A stretch of 64,000 nt of DNA, taken from the NCBI GenBank assembly GCA_020064725.1, contig JAGTWJ010000017.1:3906001-3970000 (forward strand). Reading direction: 5' to 3'. The stretch comes from Drechslerella dactyloides. Lineage: Eukaryota; Ascomycota; Orbiliomycetes; Orbiliales; Orbiliaceae. Within the stretch, counting starts at the first letter, position 1. Every line of letters starts with the position of its first letter. Made by a program: the position numbers and the translations under genes. The notes under the pieces were generated by a model. It worked only from the letters and a program-made list of their open reading frames with translations, was not told the DNA's origin and searched no databases. Positions 24,850-35,956 of the stretch are shown here, one piece after another.

Positions 24850-26193
24850 CTAGTCTCGGTAGTACGCCCAGCCGCCTGCCGGTGGGCCCGAGGTGTCGAT
24901 ATGGCCATTGCTACCGCCATTCGGCGCAAATCCAGGCGCAAATGGCGCGCCGCCGGCGGCGATCGCTGCCGGCTGCTGAGAGCCACGCTGGATGACCACT
25001 GGCGGCTCACGGATATACTCCTTCTCGTAAACGTACACCGTCTGCGGCTTCTCCGGCGGAGGCGGCTTGACTTCCGCCAGCTTGCCTAGCGTCGCTGCGA
25101 CACCGACACCCAAGTTGCCGAGAGGGGTCGTCAGCGATGCACTCGCGCTGGCAGCGAAGCCGATACCCAGGAAGCTGAAAAGACTGCCTAGGAAGCGTTT
25201 CTCCAGCTTGTTGCGTTTGGCGAGCCGGAGTCTGGCGAGGCTGGTGGCGGCGTCTGCCGAGATCGAGCCGCTGGTGATTTCAGCAACCGGTTGAATTGGC
25301 GGCAGATCCTCCGTCGCGGGGAGTGTGATGTTCCCTGCAATCGTGGCAGCTAGGACGGGGGTCATATACGACAGTATGGTCTGGAACTGAACATCCTTGG
25401 TGTACGACTCGCCGGTTGCGACCTCGAGCTTCGCCCAAAGCTCGTCCATCGTTAGATTGGCGTTTCTGAGAGCCTGCATCTGGTCGGAGACTTGAGCGGG
25501 GACGTCAACAAGGGCCGGCGGCGGCAGGTTGGCCATTTCGAGCGTGATCTGCTGGATGTCGTTGGCGAGCTCCTGGAGGTTCTCTTCGGTGAAAGGTGTG
25601 TCATCTTGGAGGGCAGCACCGGTGTTGTTGATGAAGTTCTGCGTCTCGTCGGCCAAGATCTTGACTTCGTCGGCTACATCCGTATTTGAGTCGTCACTGG
25701 CCGGTGGTTCAGGCGGTGCTGGTATACCAACGCCTGGCGGTGGTGACGGTGGTAGCTGCGGCCCGATAAAACCTGGCCTCGTTGGATCAAGGGCTGTGTC
25801 GATGTCCATATCCGGATCACCCATAAGCGTGTTCGCATCATCGACAACGTCGGCCGCCGCAACGGTAATCTGCTCAGCAGGTGCGCCCTGGTCGATGGCG
25901 TTGGTCAGGTCTCCAGAAGCAGCACCCAAGGCAGCGGCATCCGCCTCGACAGTGCCAGCATCCTGCCTCTTAACTCTGCGGAACCTTCCGTGGCTGGCTG
26001 TGGCGATATCAGGGAGGTTGTTATCACCTGTGTGCAGCTCGGACCACTGCGTCACCCCGATTCTTTTCCCATTCGCGTGGGTTGAATCGCGAGCCCAGAG
26101 CTGCGCCGACGCCCACGTCGAGCTCACGAGGAGCGAGCTGATAGCGAGGACGAGGAGTCTGCTTTGGTTCGGCATTTTTGTATGCAGAAACAT
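24850..26193 (-). CDS. Secreted protein of unknown function with dibasic (Kex2-like) sites
   Basis: A single open frame of 447 residues. The ATG at 26193 gives a six-residue extension; the ATG at 26175 starts MPNQSRLLVLAISSLLVSS, a better signal peptide, and may be the true start. Dibasic sites occur near residue 75 (RRVKRQD) and near 333 (KLEKRF). Between them the chain is acidic, Ala/Pro-rich, with a Pro run (PPSPPPGVG) and several N-x-T/S sequons. After the second site comes a hydrophobic Gly/Ala segment (LGSLFSFLGIGFAASASA), then a Pro/Gly-rich tail ending YYRD. I do not recognise the family. The next gene on the same strand has a similar plan. Confidence 0.78.
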   Translation of the reverse strand: MFLHTKMPNQSRLLVLAISSLLVSSTWASAQLWARDSTHANGKRIGVTQWSELHTGDNNLPDIATASHGRFRRVKRQDAGTVEADAAALGAASGDLTNAIDQGAPAEQITVAAADVVDDANTLMGDPDMDIDTALDPTRPGFIGPQLPPSPPPGVGIPAPPEPPASDDSNTDVADEVKILADETQNFINNTGAALQDDTPFTEENLQELANDIQQITLEMANLPPPALVDVPAQVSDQMQALRNANLTMDELWAKLEVATGESYTKDVQFQTILSYMTPVLAATIAGNITLPATEDLPPIQPVAEITSGSISADAATSLARLRLAKRNKLEKRFLGSLFSFLGIGFAASASASLTTPLGNLGVGVAATLGKLAEVKPPPPEKPQTVYVYEKEYIREPPVVIQRGSQQPAAIAAGGAPFAPGFAPNGGSNGHIDTSGPPAGGWAYYRD

Positions 26194-26978
26194 AAATATG
26201 TGTTGAATTTGTGGTGTTTTTGCTAGGCGGCGTGAGAGCCCGACGTAGGCGAACGATGCAATGTATCCTCAACGTGCAGCGGGGTGTAGCGCAGCCTTGC
26301 AACGTAGCTGGCCTCGAGGCTCGCATGAGATCTTATATGATACCCTACCATGCCTTTGAAGGTTGTGCTTTTTTGCGCCGGTTAATTCGTGTTTTTGAGG
26401 GCATTCGACTGATGCATTCTACCATATGCGCACATTTTATAACGTTTATATACAGAATCTTGAAGGCTTAAACGCATATATGCAGCAGCTTTTAGACATA
26501 TATATTTTTAAATTGGGCTGCGGCAAAGGCTTTGCCTATACTCAGGTAGCTGGGGAAAGCTATATTGCGATGACTCCGTAGCAGCTGCTGTAGTTCTCAC
26601 GTACGTGCGGTTATAATTGTAACGTAGTATACCAGTAATCCTGGATCCGACTAGTATGGCTCTGGTCAGTCCAGATCCATCGATTTGATCCAAGTCTTGA
26701 TAACTTTGCGAAACCCGTGCCAGTACATACTTATATATACATGTAGTTGAAATTCCATAGTACTACATTGTAAAGCACAATCAAGTGACTTACGAGACTA
26801 CAACCAAGCGGCATTATGCACTGCTCGAAAGGTTCCTGAATTGCTTGAACCGTAACGTTGGTAGACATAAAAAAAAAAAGGACTGGGGCTCAGGTTAATG
26901 GCGTGTAAGGTGAGAATAAGTAGTTGGACCGAACCTGCTTTGTGAGGTCGCACACGCCACCATAGCTCCATGACTGGG
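26194..26978. other. Intergenic between the two secreted-protein genes
   Basis: 785 bases with no supported gene. It is AT-rich near 26400-26520 and carries an A10 run at 26869-26878. It holds the promoter of the downstream gene and the 3' end of the upstream one, both on the minus strand. Confidence 0.5.
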
Positions 26979-27848
26979 CTAATTGCCGCCCCCAATCTTG
27001 GAGAATGTGTGGAACAGCTTGACACCCTGGTCAATGATTTCAGAGGCGTGCTTTGCGCCTTCAAGAACCAGCGCCACGATCTGAATCGCTGCAAAAAGCC
27101 ACCTCTTATTCTTCCTACGCTCGTAAACCAGTTGATCCACCGGCGTGAGATCATTTGGCGTACCGTCTATTGTCTCATTGAAGCGAATCTGGTCGATTAT
27201 CAGATCCAGCAGCTGTTCCATCGTTCCACCGAGTTCTTGTGCTGTCTGCGTGACATTTGTTCCTGTCTCCTGGATATCCTGGTAATCCTCGAGGTCTGGT
27301 ACCGTCTCCGGATCCGGTAGCGGCTCGTCGGGTACGACAACGTCAGCGACGTAATTTGAGTCGATAAGTTGCTGCTTCGCGGCTTCGAGAACAGTTTCTT
27401 GGACAATAGCTCCTCCATCTTGCAGGTCTTGTGGCGTGATTGTTTGCAAAAGCACAGCCTGTTCATCTGATAGACCGCCTCCTGGAGGGGTGAGGTCCAA
27501 ATCAGATGTGTCTGGTGTCGGTGTCGGTTGAGCCGTCGAATCGTCAGCTGTCGGGGTTGCCGACTCTACTGGCGGCAGAGATAATGGTATGACGATGCCT
27601 TGATCTATAGGCACTATATCCGTGCTTGTAGGTAAAATGACGATATCGGTATGTGTGGGGAGATCATCCAGCTCACCAACGACGGGAGCAGACCCAGGCT
27701 TTGCGTAGAAGTTTTGTACGGGGCTGGCTTCGGTCCCAGAGACCACTTGAGGAGTCTTGACGTCGACCCTAGATATCATTTGTCGCCGCTGCATCCTGCT
27801 CGCGCTGCAACTGGTTGTCAGCAGCGAATAGAGGAGAAAGGCACGCAT
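26979..27848 (-). CDS. Secreted acidic protein of unknown function
   Basis: An unspliced frame of 289 residues when started at the ATG at 27848, which gives a signal peptide (MRAFLLYSLLTTSCSA). An earlier in-frame ATG at 27944 would bury this segment and is less likely. A dibasic MQRRQ follows the signal. The middle is acidic, Thr/Pro/Asp-rich and probably disordered. Near residue 240 a basic cluster (YERRKNKRW) precedes a hydrophobic helix (FAAIQIVALVLEGAKHASE) and the end SKIGGGN. I do not recognise the family. The plan (signal, early dibasic site, acidic linker, basic site, hydrophobic C-terminus) repeats that of the neighbour at 24850-26193, though sequence similarity is weak by eye. Confidence 0.72.
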   Translation of the reverse strand: MRAFLLYSLLTTSCSASRMQRRQMISRVDVKTPQVVSGTEASPVQNFYAKPGSAPVVGELDDLPTHTDIVILPTSTDIVPIDQGIVIPLSLPPVESATPTADDSTAQPTPTPDTSDLDLTPPGGGLSDEQAVLLQTITPQDLQDGGAIVQETVLEAAKQQLIDSNYVADVVVPDEPLPDPETVPDLEDYQDIQETGTNVTQTAQELGGTMEQLLDLIIDQIRFNETIDGTPNDLTPVDQLVYERRKNKRWLFAAIQIVALVLEGAKHASEIIDQGVKLFHTFSKIGGGN

Positions 27849-28618
27849 CGTGGAGTAGTTTGGCTGGGAAGCCACCCCAACTTTGACACGTAGGAATTGG
27901 AAAACGTGCTTTGCGTGGACCTGAATTTGGTTATAAGATGGCATGCGAAGCACATGGTTATATTCCTGTCTCGAGAGTTAAGATGCGTATTTTGCACGAG
28001 TGAATATGCTGAAGTTTCCCTAGATGGTTAGCAATGAGCCATTATTTGAGCGGTTCTGAGGATGATTTTGTCGCCCTATACAATTGAATTCTGAGCCCAT
28101 TATCTAGGCAGCAGGCTGAAACCGGTTGATATCTTATCATCACACGCTGTGCACGTACGCGATGTCCAGGGGAAGATAGTTTGCAAAATTATAAATCATC
28201 GTTTCGACGGCTGCTCACCAGCCAGAGACCGAACCTAGCGCCTATATACATCTCCGTATGGACACCAATAAAAACAAAAGCCAGAAAAAAATGATTCCCC
28301 AAGATATAGCGCGAGGCTGCAGAATCAACCATATGGTCTAGTCGGAGCTGAGATGTTGTATCATGTCTAGAGTCAAACGCCGGCAGACTAGGCCTGCCAG
28401 GGTTGCGGGAAGCCGCTGGATAACAATGCTGTGTGACGAAGCTGTGTATATGGTACAGTCGGATGGATGAATATATACATAGAACAGTGTGGTTGGGTTT
28501 GTGGACCGGAGGCTAGGTCCTGGTCGAGATCGAAGTTTTGAAGTGAAAGGCGGTGAGATATCTATGAGAGTATCGCCGTGGGTCATTATGCGATAGGTGC
28601 TGGATTTCTGGGTCGAGG
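27849..28618. other. Intergenic: secreted-gene promoter and TIM23 3' side
   Basis: 770 bases. An 82-codon open frame at 28338-28586 (-) lies just past the TIM23 stop, in its probable 3' UTR, and has no recognisable domain. Nothing else is supported. Confidence 0.5.
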
Positions 28619-29330
28619 TCAGAGGAATGCCTTTCTCGAGACGGCCCAGATGCCTGCCACGCCGCCCGTAATGCTAGAGGCGATGAGCATTGGTCTCAAG
28701 CCCCTCGTGCTGCATGGTCTGTTAGCCGAGCCCTGGAGGCGAATTCAAGATTGATAGGGTTTCGTACCTCTTAAATATCGCGCCACTCAGCGCACCTGCT
28801 ACAACGCTATTTGCCGTGTCGTGCTTCCCCCTGACATGTCCGATGGTGCTGTTTATGCCATTGTAAACCATAGCGATAACCCCAGCGCTGTTTCCCAAAA
28901 AGGGACCTCTCCGGGTCATTCCGTTGAGAATGCTGTTGAGCTTTAGCTTGGGGGGAGCCGATGGCGGACTTCTGTTTACGCCTTCTATGAACCCCCATGC
29001 GCCTCCCATCGATAAGGCGGCAAGGTATGTCGTCCCGGTACCGTAACAAAGGTCGTCGCTCCACCCTCTGGAGGGCAGCACCGAGTGCGCACCTGGTAGA
29101 TCCGAGAGCGCTTCATCCTCGAGTTTCAGGTATTCCAGACCGGCGTCCAGGCCGGCGAGCGGATGTAGGTTCGAGGGGTCGAGGGCCGTGGTGTTCAGGA
29201 AGGAGGATACATCGGCTGCAGAGTTAGGGTCGAAAGGGGTCGCAACAAAGGTGTCGTGAGGTTCCGCGCCTGACAGAGTGTCGGAGGACTTGACCGTCTT
29301 GCGGCCTGTGACGTTATCCCACCACGACAT
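28619..29330 (-). CDS. TIM23: Mitochondrial import inner membrane translocase subunit Tim23
   Basis: Two exons (29330-28768 and 28709-28619) give 217 residues, the usual size. The intron of 58 nt splits a Ser codon (AG|C). The N-terminal 100 residues are hydrophilic and match the intermembrane-space receptor part. The C-terminal half has four Gly-rich hydrophobic segments: YLAALSMGGAWGFIEG, FLGNSAGVIAMVYNGINS, NSVVAGALSGAIFKR and MLIASSITGGVAGIWAV. Tim23 forms the core of the presequence translocase of the inner membrane. It is divergent from the TRM732 homologue, with 566 bases between start codons. Confidence 0.93.
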
Positions 29331-29896
29331 CGCGAGCGACTAAATGAGCGATCGAAGAAGGGTGGCGATACCGGAACTGGATGACAGGAAGCTGCCGAAA
29401 GTAATTTTGAGACGCCGAGTAACAAGGCTCTGTATATCGGCGCGGGCTGGCGGTATCTGGACCTCTATCGAGCCTTTGCGACAGGAATGTCGTGGCGGTT
29501 GGGTTGAAGTGGGATGGGGATGGATAGCAGGGAAGAACTATTGGGGCGGTTCAAAAATTTTTCCTCTCCGTTTGTTCGCCGTCAGGCTTTCCCTGCCGAA
29601 ACACATCCACCGCCGCCGACCCGAATTCGCAGCCCAGCGCCCACGCTATCTCGTCACGGGTAAGTGCATCGAATGCCCCGCCAGCCGGCGAACCCGAAGT
29701 AGCTGGCCCGGTCAATTTCTGATGCAGGAAGAAGTGCGTCTTCTGCAGGTCGGCTGATGACGCTCACGTACGATTGCCTCCACCGCGCTTGAACTCCAGC
29801 CTGTGTAACGCGAAGCCCGTATTCGCCTCGACTACCAATATCGGCAAAGTAACGGACGTGGACACCGGTTCGCCCACGCGCGCCACACATCCCACC
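29331..29896. other. Divergent promoter region of TIM23 and the TRM732 homologue
   Basis: 566 bases between opposed start codons. The frame upstream of ATG 29897 stays open for about 40 codons but offers no ATG, so it is treated as leader. No other gene is seen. Confidence 0.5.
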
Positions 29897-32800
29897 ATGG
29901 AGGCCCTGGAGTCCCTCGGAGCCAGCGTCAGCGAATTTACGGCGGCTTCGCATACGATCCCCGAGAATATTTTGCTGTTGCTGAGGGACAAGCTCATAAA
30001 ACTAAACGTGAAAGACCCATCTATAGATCCAGTGAAAGTAAGAAAAACTACTCAATTGTTCTTTCCCAATATCTGTGGCATTGTCGCAAATCATGAAAAC
30101 CGCCTGACATTTTGCGCGTACTTGAGACCCATAGATACCTTGAAATATGGGTTGAGCCATTGCTAGCCACGGGGATTTCTTCAGCAATTGGAGATAGCCA
30201 GCGAGTGCACTGCGTGGATGTTCTATCCATCGTATTCAATAGGCTAGGAGGGATGTTGAAGTGCTGGTCATCTGAGATTCAGCCAGACCCCGCGAGGCGA
30301 TGTATCGGCCAGAATTATATATCGCTCTTCAGGGAGTATTTCGATCAAGCAAGCCCTCCCTTGCTTAAGAGTCTCAAAGACTGCCTGACAACATTTGTGG
30401 CTCTGGGTACGGAGACGTGGGAGCCCAGCGACCGTCAGAAACTTGCTACAGCCGTCGCACAAGAAGTGCTAGATGGTACTAAAACTCAGAACTTCAAGAA
30501 AGGAGATTTGTATCTCGTCGAGTTTTTGATCAAGAAGAGATGGCTTGCCTCGAGAGCTTTCTTTATGGCGGATTTGGATGGGGGGTCCCATCATGCCATA
30601 AACCTAGAATCAATCTTTGCAATGATGGATAATCGGACGTTGGCTCCCAGCGCCGGACGGTTCCTCAGTTCCTTGCTTCGGCGACTCGCAGAAGAATCAA
30701 GGACATCTGGAGACAATGAAGCTTCGGTGGCTTTATGGCTGGACTACTTCAAAAAGGACCTCGCGAATGCTCTGCTCTCGGACAATGAGCATGTCGCCTT
30801 AAACACAGAACTCTATGTAGTTCCAGGCACCTTTCATGATGAGAAGCAAGGATTCACTCTGTTCGTTCGCTATCTCCTGAGCCTGCATGCCGATCATTGG
30901 GATGCCCAGAGTGCTATGGCTATCGTTGGTTGCTTGAGGACTGGTAAAGAATGCGGATGGCTCACAGAGGCTCAGATTGGTATGTCGTCCATCTACGCTT
31001 GACTGCCTATCCGGTGGTCGATTAGTACTGAATTCAAGATTTACAGATCAGTATGTTGATGCTCTCGGAGGCTATAATACTCTTATATCTCATCAATACG
31101 GCTTCCTACGCTCTCAAACCTTTAGACTGATGATATTGTCCTCTTCAACTTCGTTGCCTCTGTCATCTACATACATCGGCATCTTAACGAACCATCTCGA
31201 CGACTTGTTCGCAGAATCAGATCCGCAAATTCGCAATGAGATCTATTCAGCCCTTAGGAACATGTTTGAAAGGGTTATGGCAAGCTCATATACGCTAAAC
31301 AAGCGCTTGAAGTCGATGGAAACTCGATCTCAAACCCTTGACTTAGGCGAATCGACTGGCATAGAAGATGTACGAAAGCAACTTAACGAGCAGAAGTCTT
31401 TCATGAGCTGGTTCCTCAATGAGCTATTGCCCGCACAGCTACAACCTAACTCTTCGTACCAAAGCGTAATCCTTGCCCTCAGAGTTTACTCCTTCTGGCT
31501 TCCTCAAATCGAGCGAGATACCGCCAGGGCTCAATCGACGGTCAATCTCGCTGCAGATGTCAAAGTGTCTCGGAAGAAGCAGGTGGATAAAGAAAACATC
31601 AACCTTCCATTCGATCCAGAGATAAACTATTCAAGTCTCTTGAGGCTCGTGATCGAACGTCTCATGGATCCGTACGATGATATAAGATCACTGGCAGCAG
31701 GACTTATAAAGGCGCTTCGACAGAGCAGGGAAGTTCCCTGGCCTCAAATCGTACAGCAAGCCCAGAGAGTGATCGAAGAGAGCGGACGGCCTGGGCTAGA
31801 AGACGGATTCAGCCGCGTCATGGAGGTACTTCATGATCTGAGTTCGAAAGACCCAGCTATCGCCCAAGAAGTCTGGCTATCCTGCGATCTCAGTCCGAAA
31901 CATGAACCGGACTATTCGATCATTGAATTGATATTTACACTTTTGGACCGACAATCTCAAATGAGAAGCGATAACCAGAATAAGTTCCGGTCTCGTCTTG
32001 ACAACAGCCTCCTCGGAGCGTTGTCATTGATATACAAGAGGAAGGACGCAGTCCTGCTTTTTGAGGGCTGCCCAGGATCCCAAAACGTCCTCAAACGGAT
32101 TTTAGCTCTCTCCCAAGATATTTGGAAGCGGGAGCGAGAAGTTTTATGCAATGAGAGTCCCGAGGGCCGTGGAGCGGTCTCCGGGACTATGGGTGAAGAA
32201 GATTCTGACGACGACGAGGAAGACCAACTTAATAACCAGGGGTTCTTGAGTTATAGTTGGCGGATTGTATCAGAAGCGAGGTAAGTTCAAGATTTATCCT
32301 ACAGATGGGTCATTCTGACATGATTGTAGCTCATTGTTGGGTGCTGTCGCAAAATACGTTCCGAAAGCATTCGCCACAGTCTCCGAAGCCGAATCATTCT
32401 TACAGAAGTGTGGTGAGCTTTTGATTGAACAGTTAGCCTCCATCCGCCATAGAGGATCACTTTCTTCCATATTCCCTGCCTTGATATCCGTCTCCTTTCA
32501 ATGCATGATATCGGAATCAGAAGATTGCCAGGTACTCCCTCGAATCTGGTTGGACGCACTCCTGGGAATAGTTTCAACTTCAGGCAAACTTATCACAAGA
32601 CGATCCGCTGGCTTGCCTATGGCTATAGGTGCCATAATAATCAGCGAAATTGAGACGAAGAGGAAGCACCTTGCGTGTCTCGAGTACGCGTTCAAGTCTT
32701 TCAGAGACACAGTCCACGCTTCCAAGAACGCCTCCGAGGGTCTAGGCCCTGACTTCAATCACCTTGAGCTCCCTCAGGTTCATGCCCTTAACTGCATGAG

Positions 32801-35109
32801 GTTTCTATTCATGGACTCGCATCTGTCAGAAGCTATTGATCCATACGCTGCCACTTCTCTCAGGATGGCTTTTAGCTGCTTCAGCTCTAAAATGTAAGTC
32901 TAGGATCCTGAGTTCTCTTTTCGAAGACTTTGGCTAATGGGGTCGTGTAGCTGGGCTGTCCGAAATTGCGGCATCATGCTGTATACTGCCATCATCAATC
33001 GCGTCTTGCCGGCGGAAGGATCCCGGCAGACTATGAAAAGTGACAAGTTCTTCCAGAAATATAGAGCGTTGGAAAATGTCTTTCGTCTCACGCTAGCAGG
33101 TGGTCTGGATAATCTCGATGATCAACATCGCGCCGAATCAGTATATCCGGCATTGGATATCATATCAAGGCTAACCTTCCCTGAAGATCCTGAAACTGAA
33201 GAGCCAGACTCTCCTGTAGCATTCAAGCGGCTCGTCAACCGATATCTCGGATGCAAGATTTGGAAAATGCGGGAAGCAGCCGCAAAATCCATCCTTGCTT
33301 TTACGCCTGGACGAGCCCGTGCTTTTGAATACTTCCAACAATTCATTCTCCAAATCCTTCTGGATGCTGACCGCGACAATAATCTCATCCACGGAAGTTT
33401 GTGCGCTGCGCGCGAGATTTACGAGCAAAAACTCGTGGACGCTGAAGGTATTTGGGATTATTTACATGTCGACAGAGCTCTAACTAACAACAACATTAGA
33501 ATTCAAACAACAAGTCATTAGCACAGTGTTGGATGCAGCGGACCTATATCTGGTATCTAACAATAGGGTATCACCTATCAACCAGGCGCTCTTCATTCAG
33601 ATCAGTAGGGCTGTCTTGGCCGAAGACAACCGCCTATTGCGGGCGAAGATTGTACCATTTTGCTACAAAGTCCTTGACGAAGCGTACAATAAACCTCCCT
33701 GCGATTTCGTCGAATCATTGTTACGCAAGGAGATTGCCAAGACGATGGCGGCGGCCTGTCCAGATGCCGCCTGTGCATTCATATCGCCCGAGGATCAAGA
33801 CTACGGTATAGCCTTATCAGAAGCCCTGGTAATATCTAAAGTGAAGGTCAACATCCACAAGAGTGCGAGAAGTTTGCAAGTCACTGCATTACGCGTGCTC
33901 CCTGATGATGGAGCCACCATACCAGACCCCTCAAATGCACCGCATATACCCGAGGATATTGCTTCAGAACAGGACGATGGCTATACACCATTTGAGATCA
34001 TTTATGGTGTCATGATATCCCACGAATGGGAACAATACAGGCTTGCCGCTGCGGACTTACTTCTCCTCTCGTCACACCCTGAAGCTCTCGATCCAGACAC
34101 CTTATTTGAACTCGCCTCCTTGAACTGGATTGAACCTCTCCGAGAGTCTGCTATTGTGCTAGCGGGGCGCAACTTACACCCCCTTTGGCTGGAAGACATT
34201 ATTACTGCCCGGTTCAACGCTATCGTGGAGGCCTGGATCCGGTTATTATTCCAAAACGTCCAAGATGAGATGCCGTACTCTTCGAGAACAGCAGTGCTTA
34301 AGTCCATCGAAGCTTCTTCTAACATGCTCAAATTCAACAAAAACGCGCAGGAGCAGCCAATCCCTACGAGGGAGATGCTACCAGTGTGGATTCTGCTCCA
34401 CAAGCTCCTCAACGATGATGAAGCGGATATCAGGATTTTAGCTGCCAATCTGACTGCGAAGCTGATTTCAGATAGTCAATCCATTACTCCGTTGCAAGCA
34501 GAGAGAAGGCTCTTCCAGTACCTGGCTGCCGTCAATGCCGCTGAAGATGTTGAGATTCGACAAATCCTCCTTAACGACTTGCTATGCGTACCCCTGGACA
34601 ATCCGAAGATGATTAAAGAGCAACTGATCACTGCAAACACACCGAATACTCTCTTGTTCAAGATTGAGAAACAGAATTTGTACCGGGATGAGCTAAGATG
34701 TATGCGGTACTATCTTGGTCTCCTCACCGCGGCAAATGCAACGACGCCCCATGGGAAGGAAACAGCCACAGGGTACTTGCCACTGTTGTCGACGTACACC
34801 ATAACAGGCATCGAAACATTATCAGAGATTGCACAAGAGTACCAGGTGATACCGGAAGATGACGGCGGTGTATCGATTGATAGCGGCAAACTTCGAGCGG
34901 CAGACGGCATTATGGGATGGACGACGGCCACTGAGGACATTTTCGTACTAGGAATGCGGATTGCCAATGCCTTCCGTTTGCTGATAGCCTGGTACCCCGA
35001 AGAAAAGGAGACGCATATGGCGAAGGAGATGGTTAAGCGGTTGGTGGAATATGGAGTAAGAGAGGATGTTGGGATGAACAAAGCATGGTTGGATGCGTTT
35101 ACATTATAA
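29897..35109 (+). CDS. TRM732: THADA/Trm732 family protein (DUF2428), tRNA 2'-O-methylation partner
   Basis: Six exons (29897-30037, 30127-30979, 31047-32280, 32330-32893, 32951-33447, 33500-35109) give 1632 residues, the length expected for the family. The start is an ATG in a good context (caccATGg). The protein is an alpha-helical, HEAT-like solenoid. The diagnostic DUF2428 region (about residues 740-1010) contains TRRSAGLPMAIGAII, LPQVHALNCMRFLF and WAVRNCGIMLYTAIINR. In yeast Trm732 assists the methyltransferase Trm7 in modifying position 32 of tRNAs; human THADA is the homologue. The role here follows from family membership. The first splice (donor GTAAGA at 30038) is supported by a CTGAC branch site and the frame. 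Confidence 0.92.
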
Positions 35110-35956
35110 ACAGGCGACTGTATCAGCCTGGGACGTTAATTAGTAAACTTGGCACCACTTACGCCAAATACAACGTTATAATGGCACGTTAACTTGGTGA
35201 TCGGTCTTCTAAATCAGTGTGTACATACTAAGTAAGTACTTACTTACTTACTTGCGCACCCAAAAGAATTAGTGATTTGAATTCGTAGTTTCATCTCATA
35301 GACATCAACTTCGTTTAGATCGTTCCAGCTTGTTTGTAGCAACAGCATACATACATATACACTCAAGTCCTCCATCGTCCCAACCCGACTTGAGGAAACA
35401 AAAACGCTTTTCCATCAATTGCCTAACCTTTTGCTTTTCACCACTGTTCATTAAATGTTTCTTTTCCGTGTTTTTGTCCGTCCCACCATTAAAGCAGCAT
35501 CTCCCGAACGAGTTAGGAAAGGAATTTGAATCCAAGGAAATATAATATAAGTAAGAAAATAAAACATGTACGATTAGTGAAAACGCCGAGCCGATCGGAT
35601 GTGCCAAAAAGGAGAGGTAAACTTGTAGTACAGGTGGAGAACTTAGCCGGCGCAAAGAAAAAGGGTTCATGAAACACCTTGAGACGTCTAAAGTTCGATG
35701 CTAAACGATATCTGCAGAAAAAAAAAGTCGTAATCTCTACCAGATAAGAGAATATATAAGAACGGATCAAGAGAAAGAACAATCCCTGCATGCGATGCTG
35801 GTTCCATTCAAATGGAAAGAAGACTATAGACGAACAACGACGAACGATAGGCAACCATTAACCCGCCAGGATATATAAAGAAGACGAAAAAGACCGTTGG
35901 TATGCACCTTACGAGAAAAACTGCTAGAAGTGCTAAAGTTCGTGCGCTCAATTGAA
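35110..35956. other. Convergent 3' intergenic region with (ACTT)n repeat
   Basis: About 850 bases between two genes that end toward each other. Four ACTT units lie at 35238-35253, and several A-rich runs are present. Open frames (121 and 113 codons, -) overlap the probable UTRs and look random. Confidence 0.5.
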
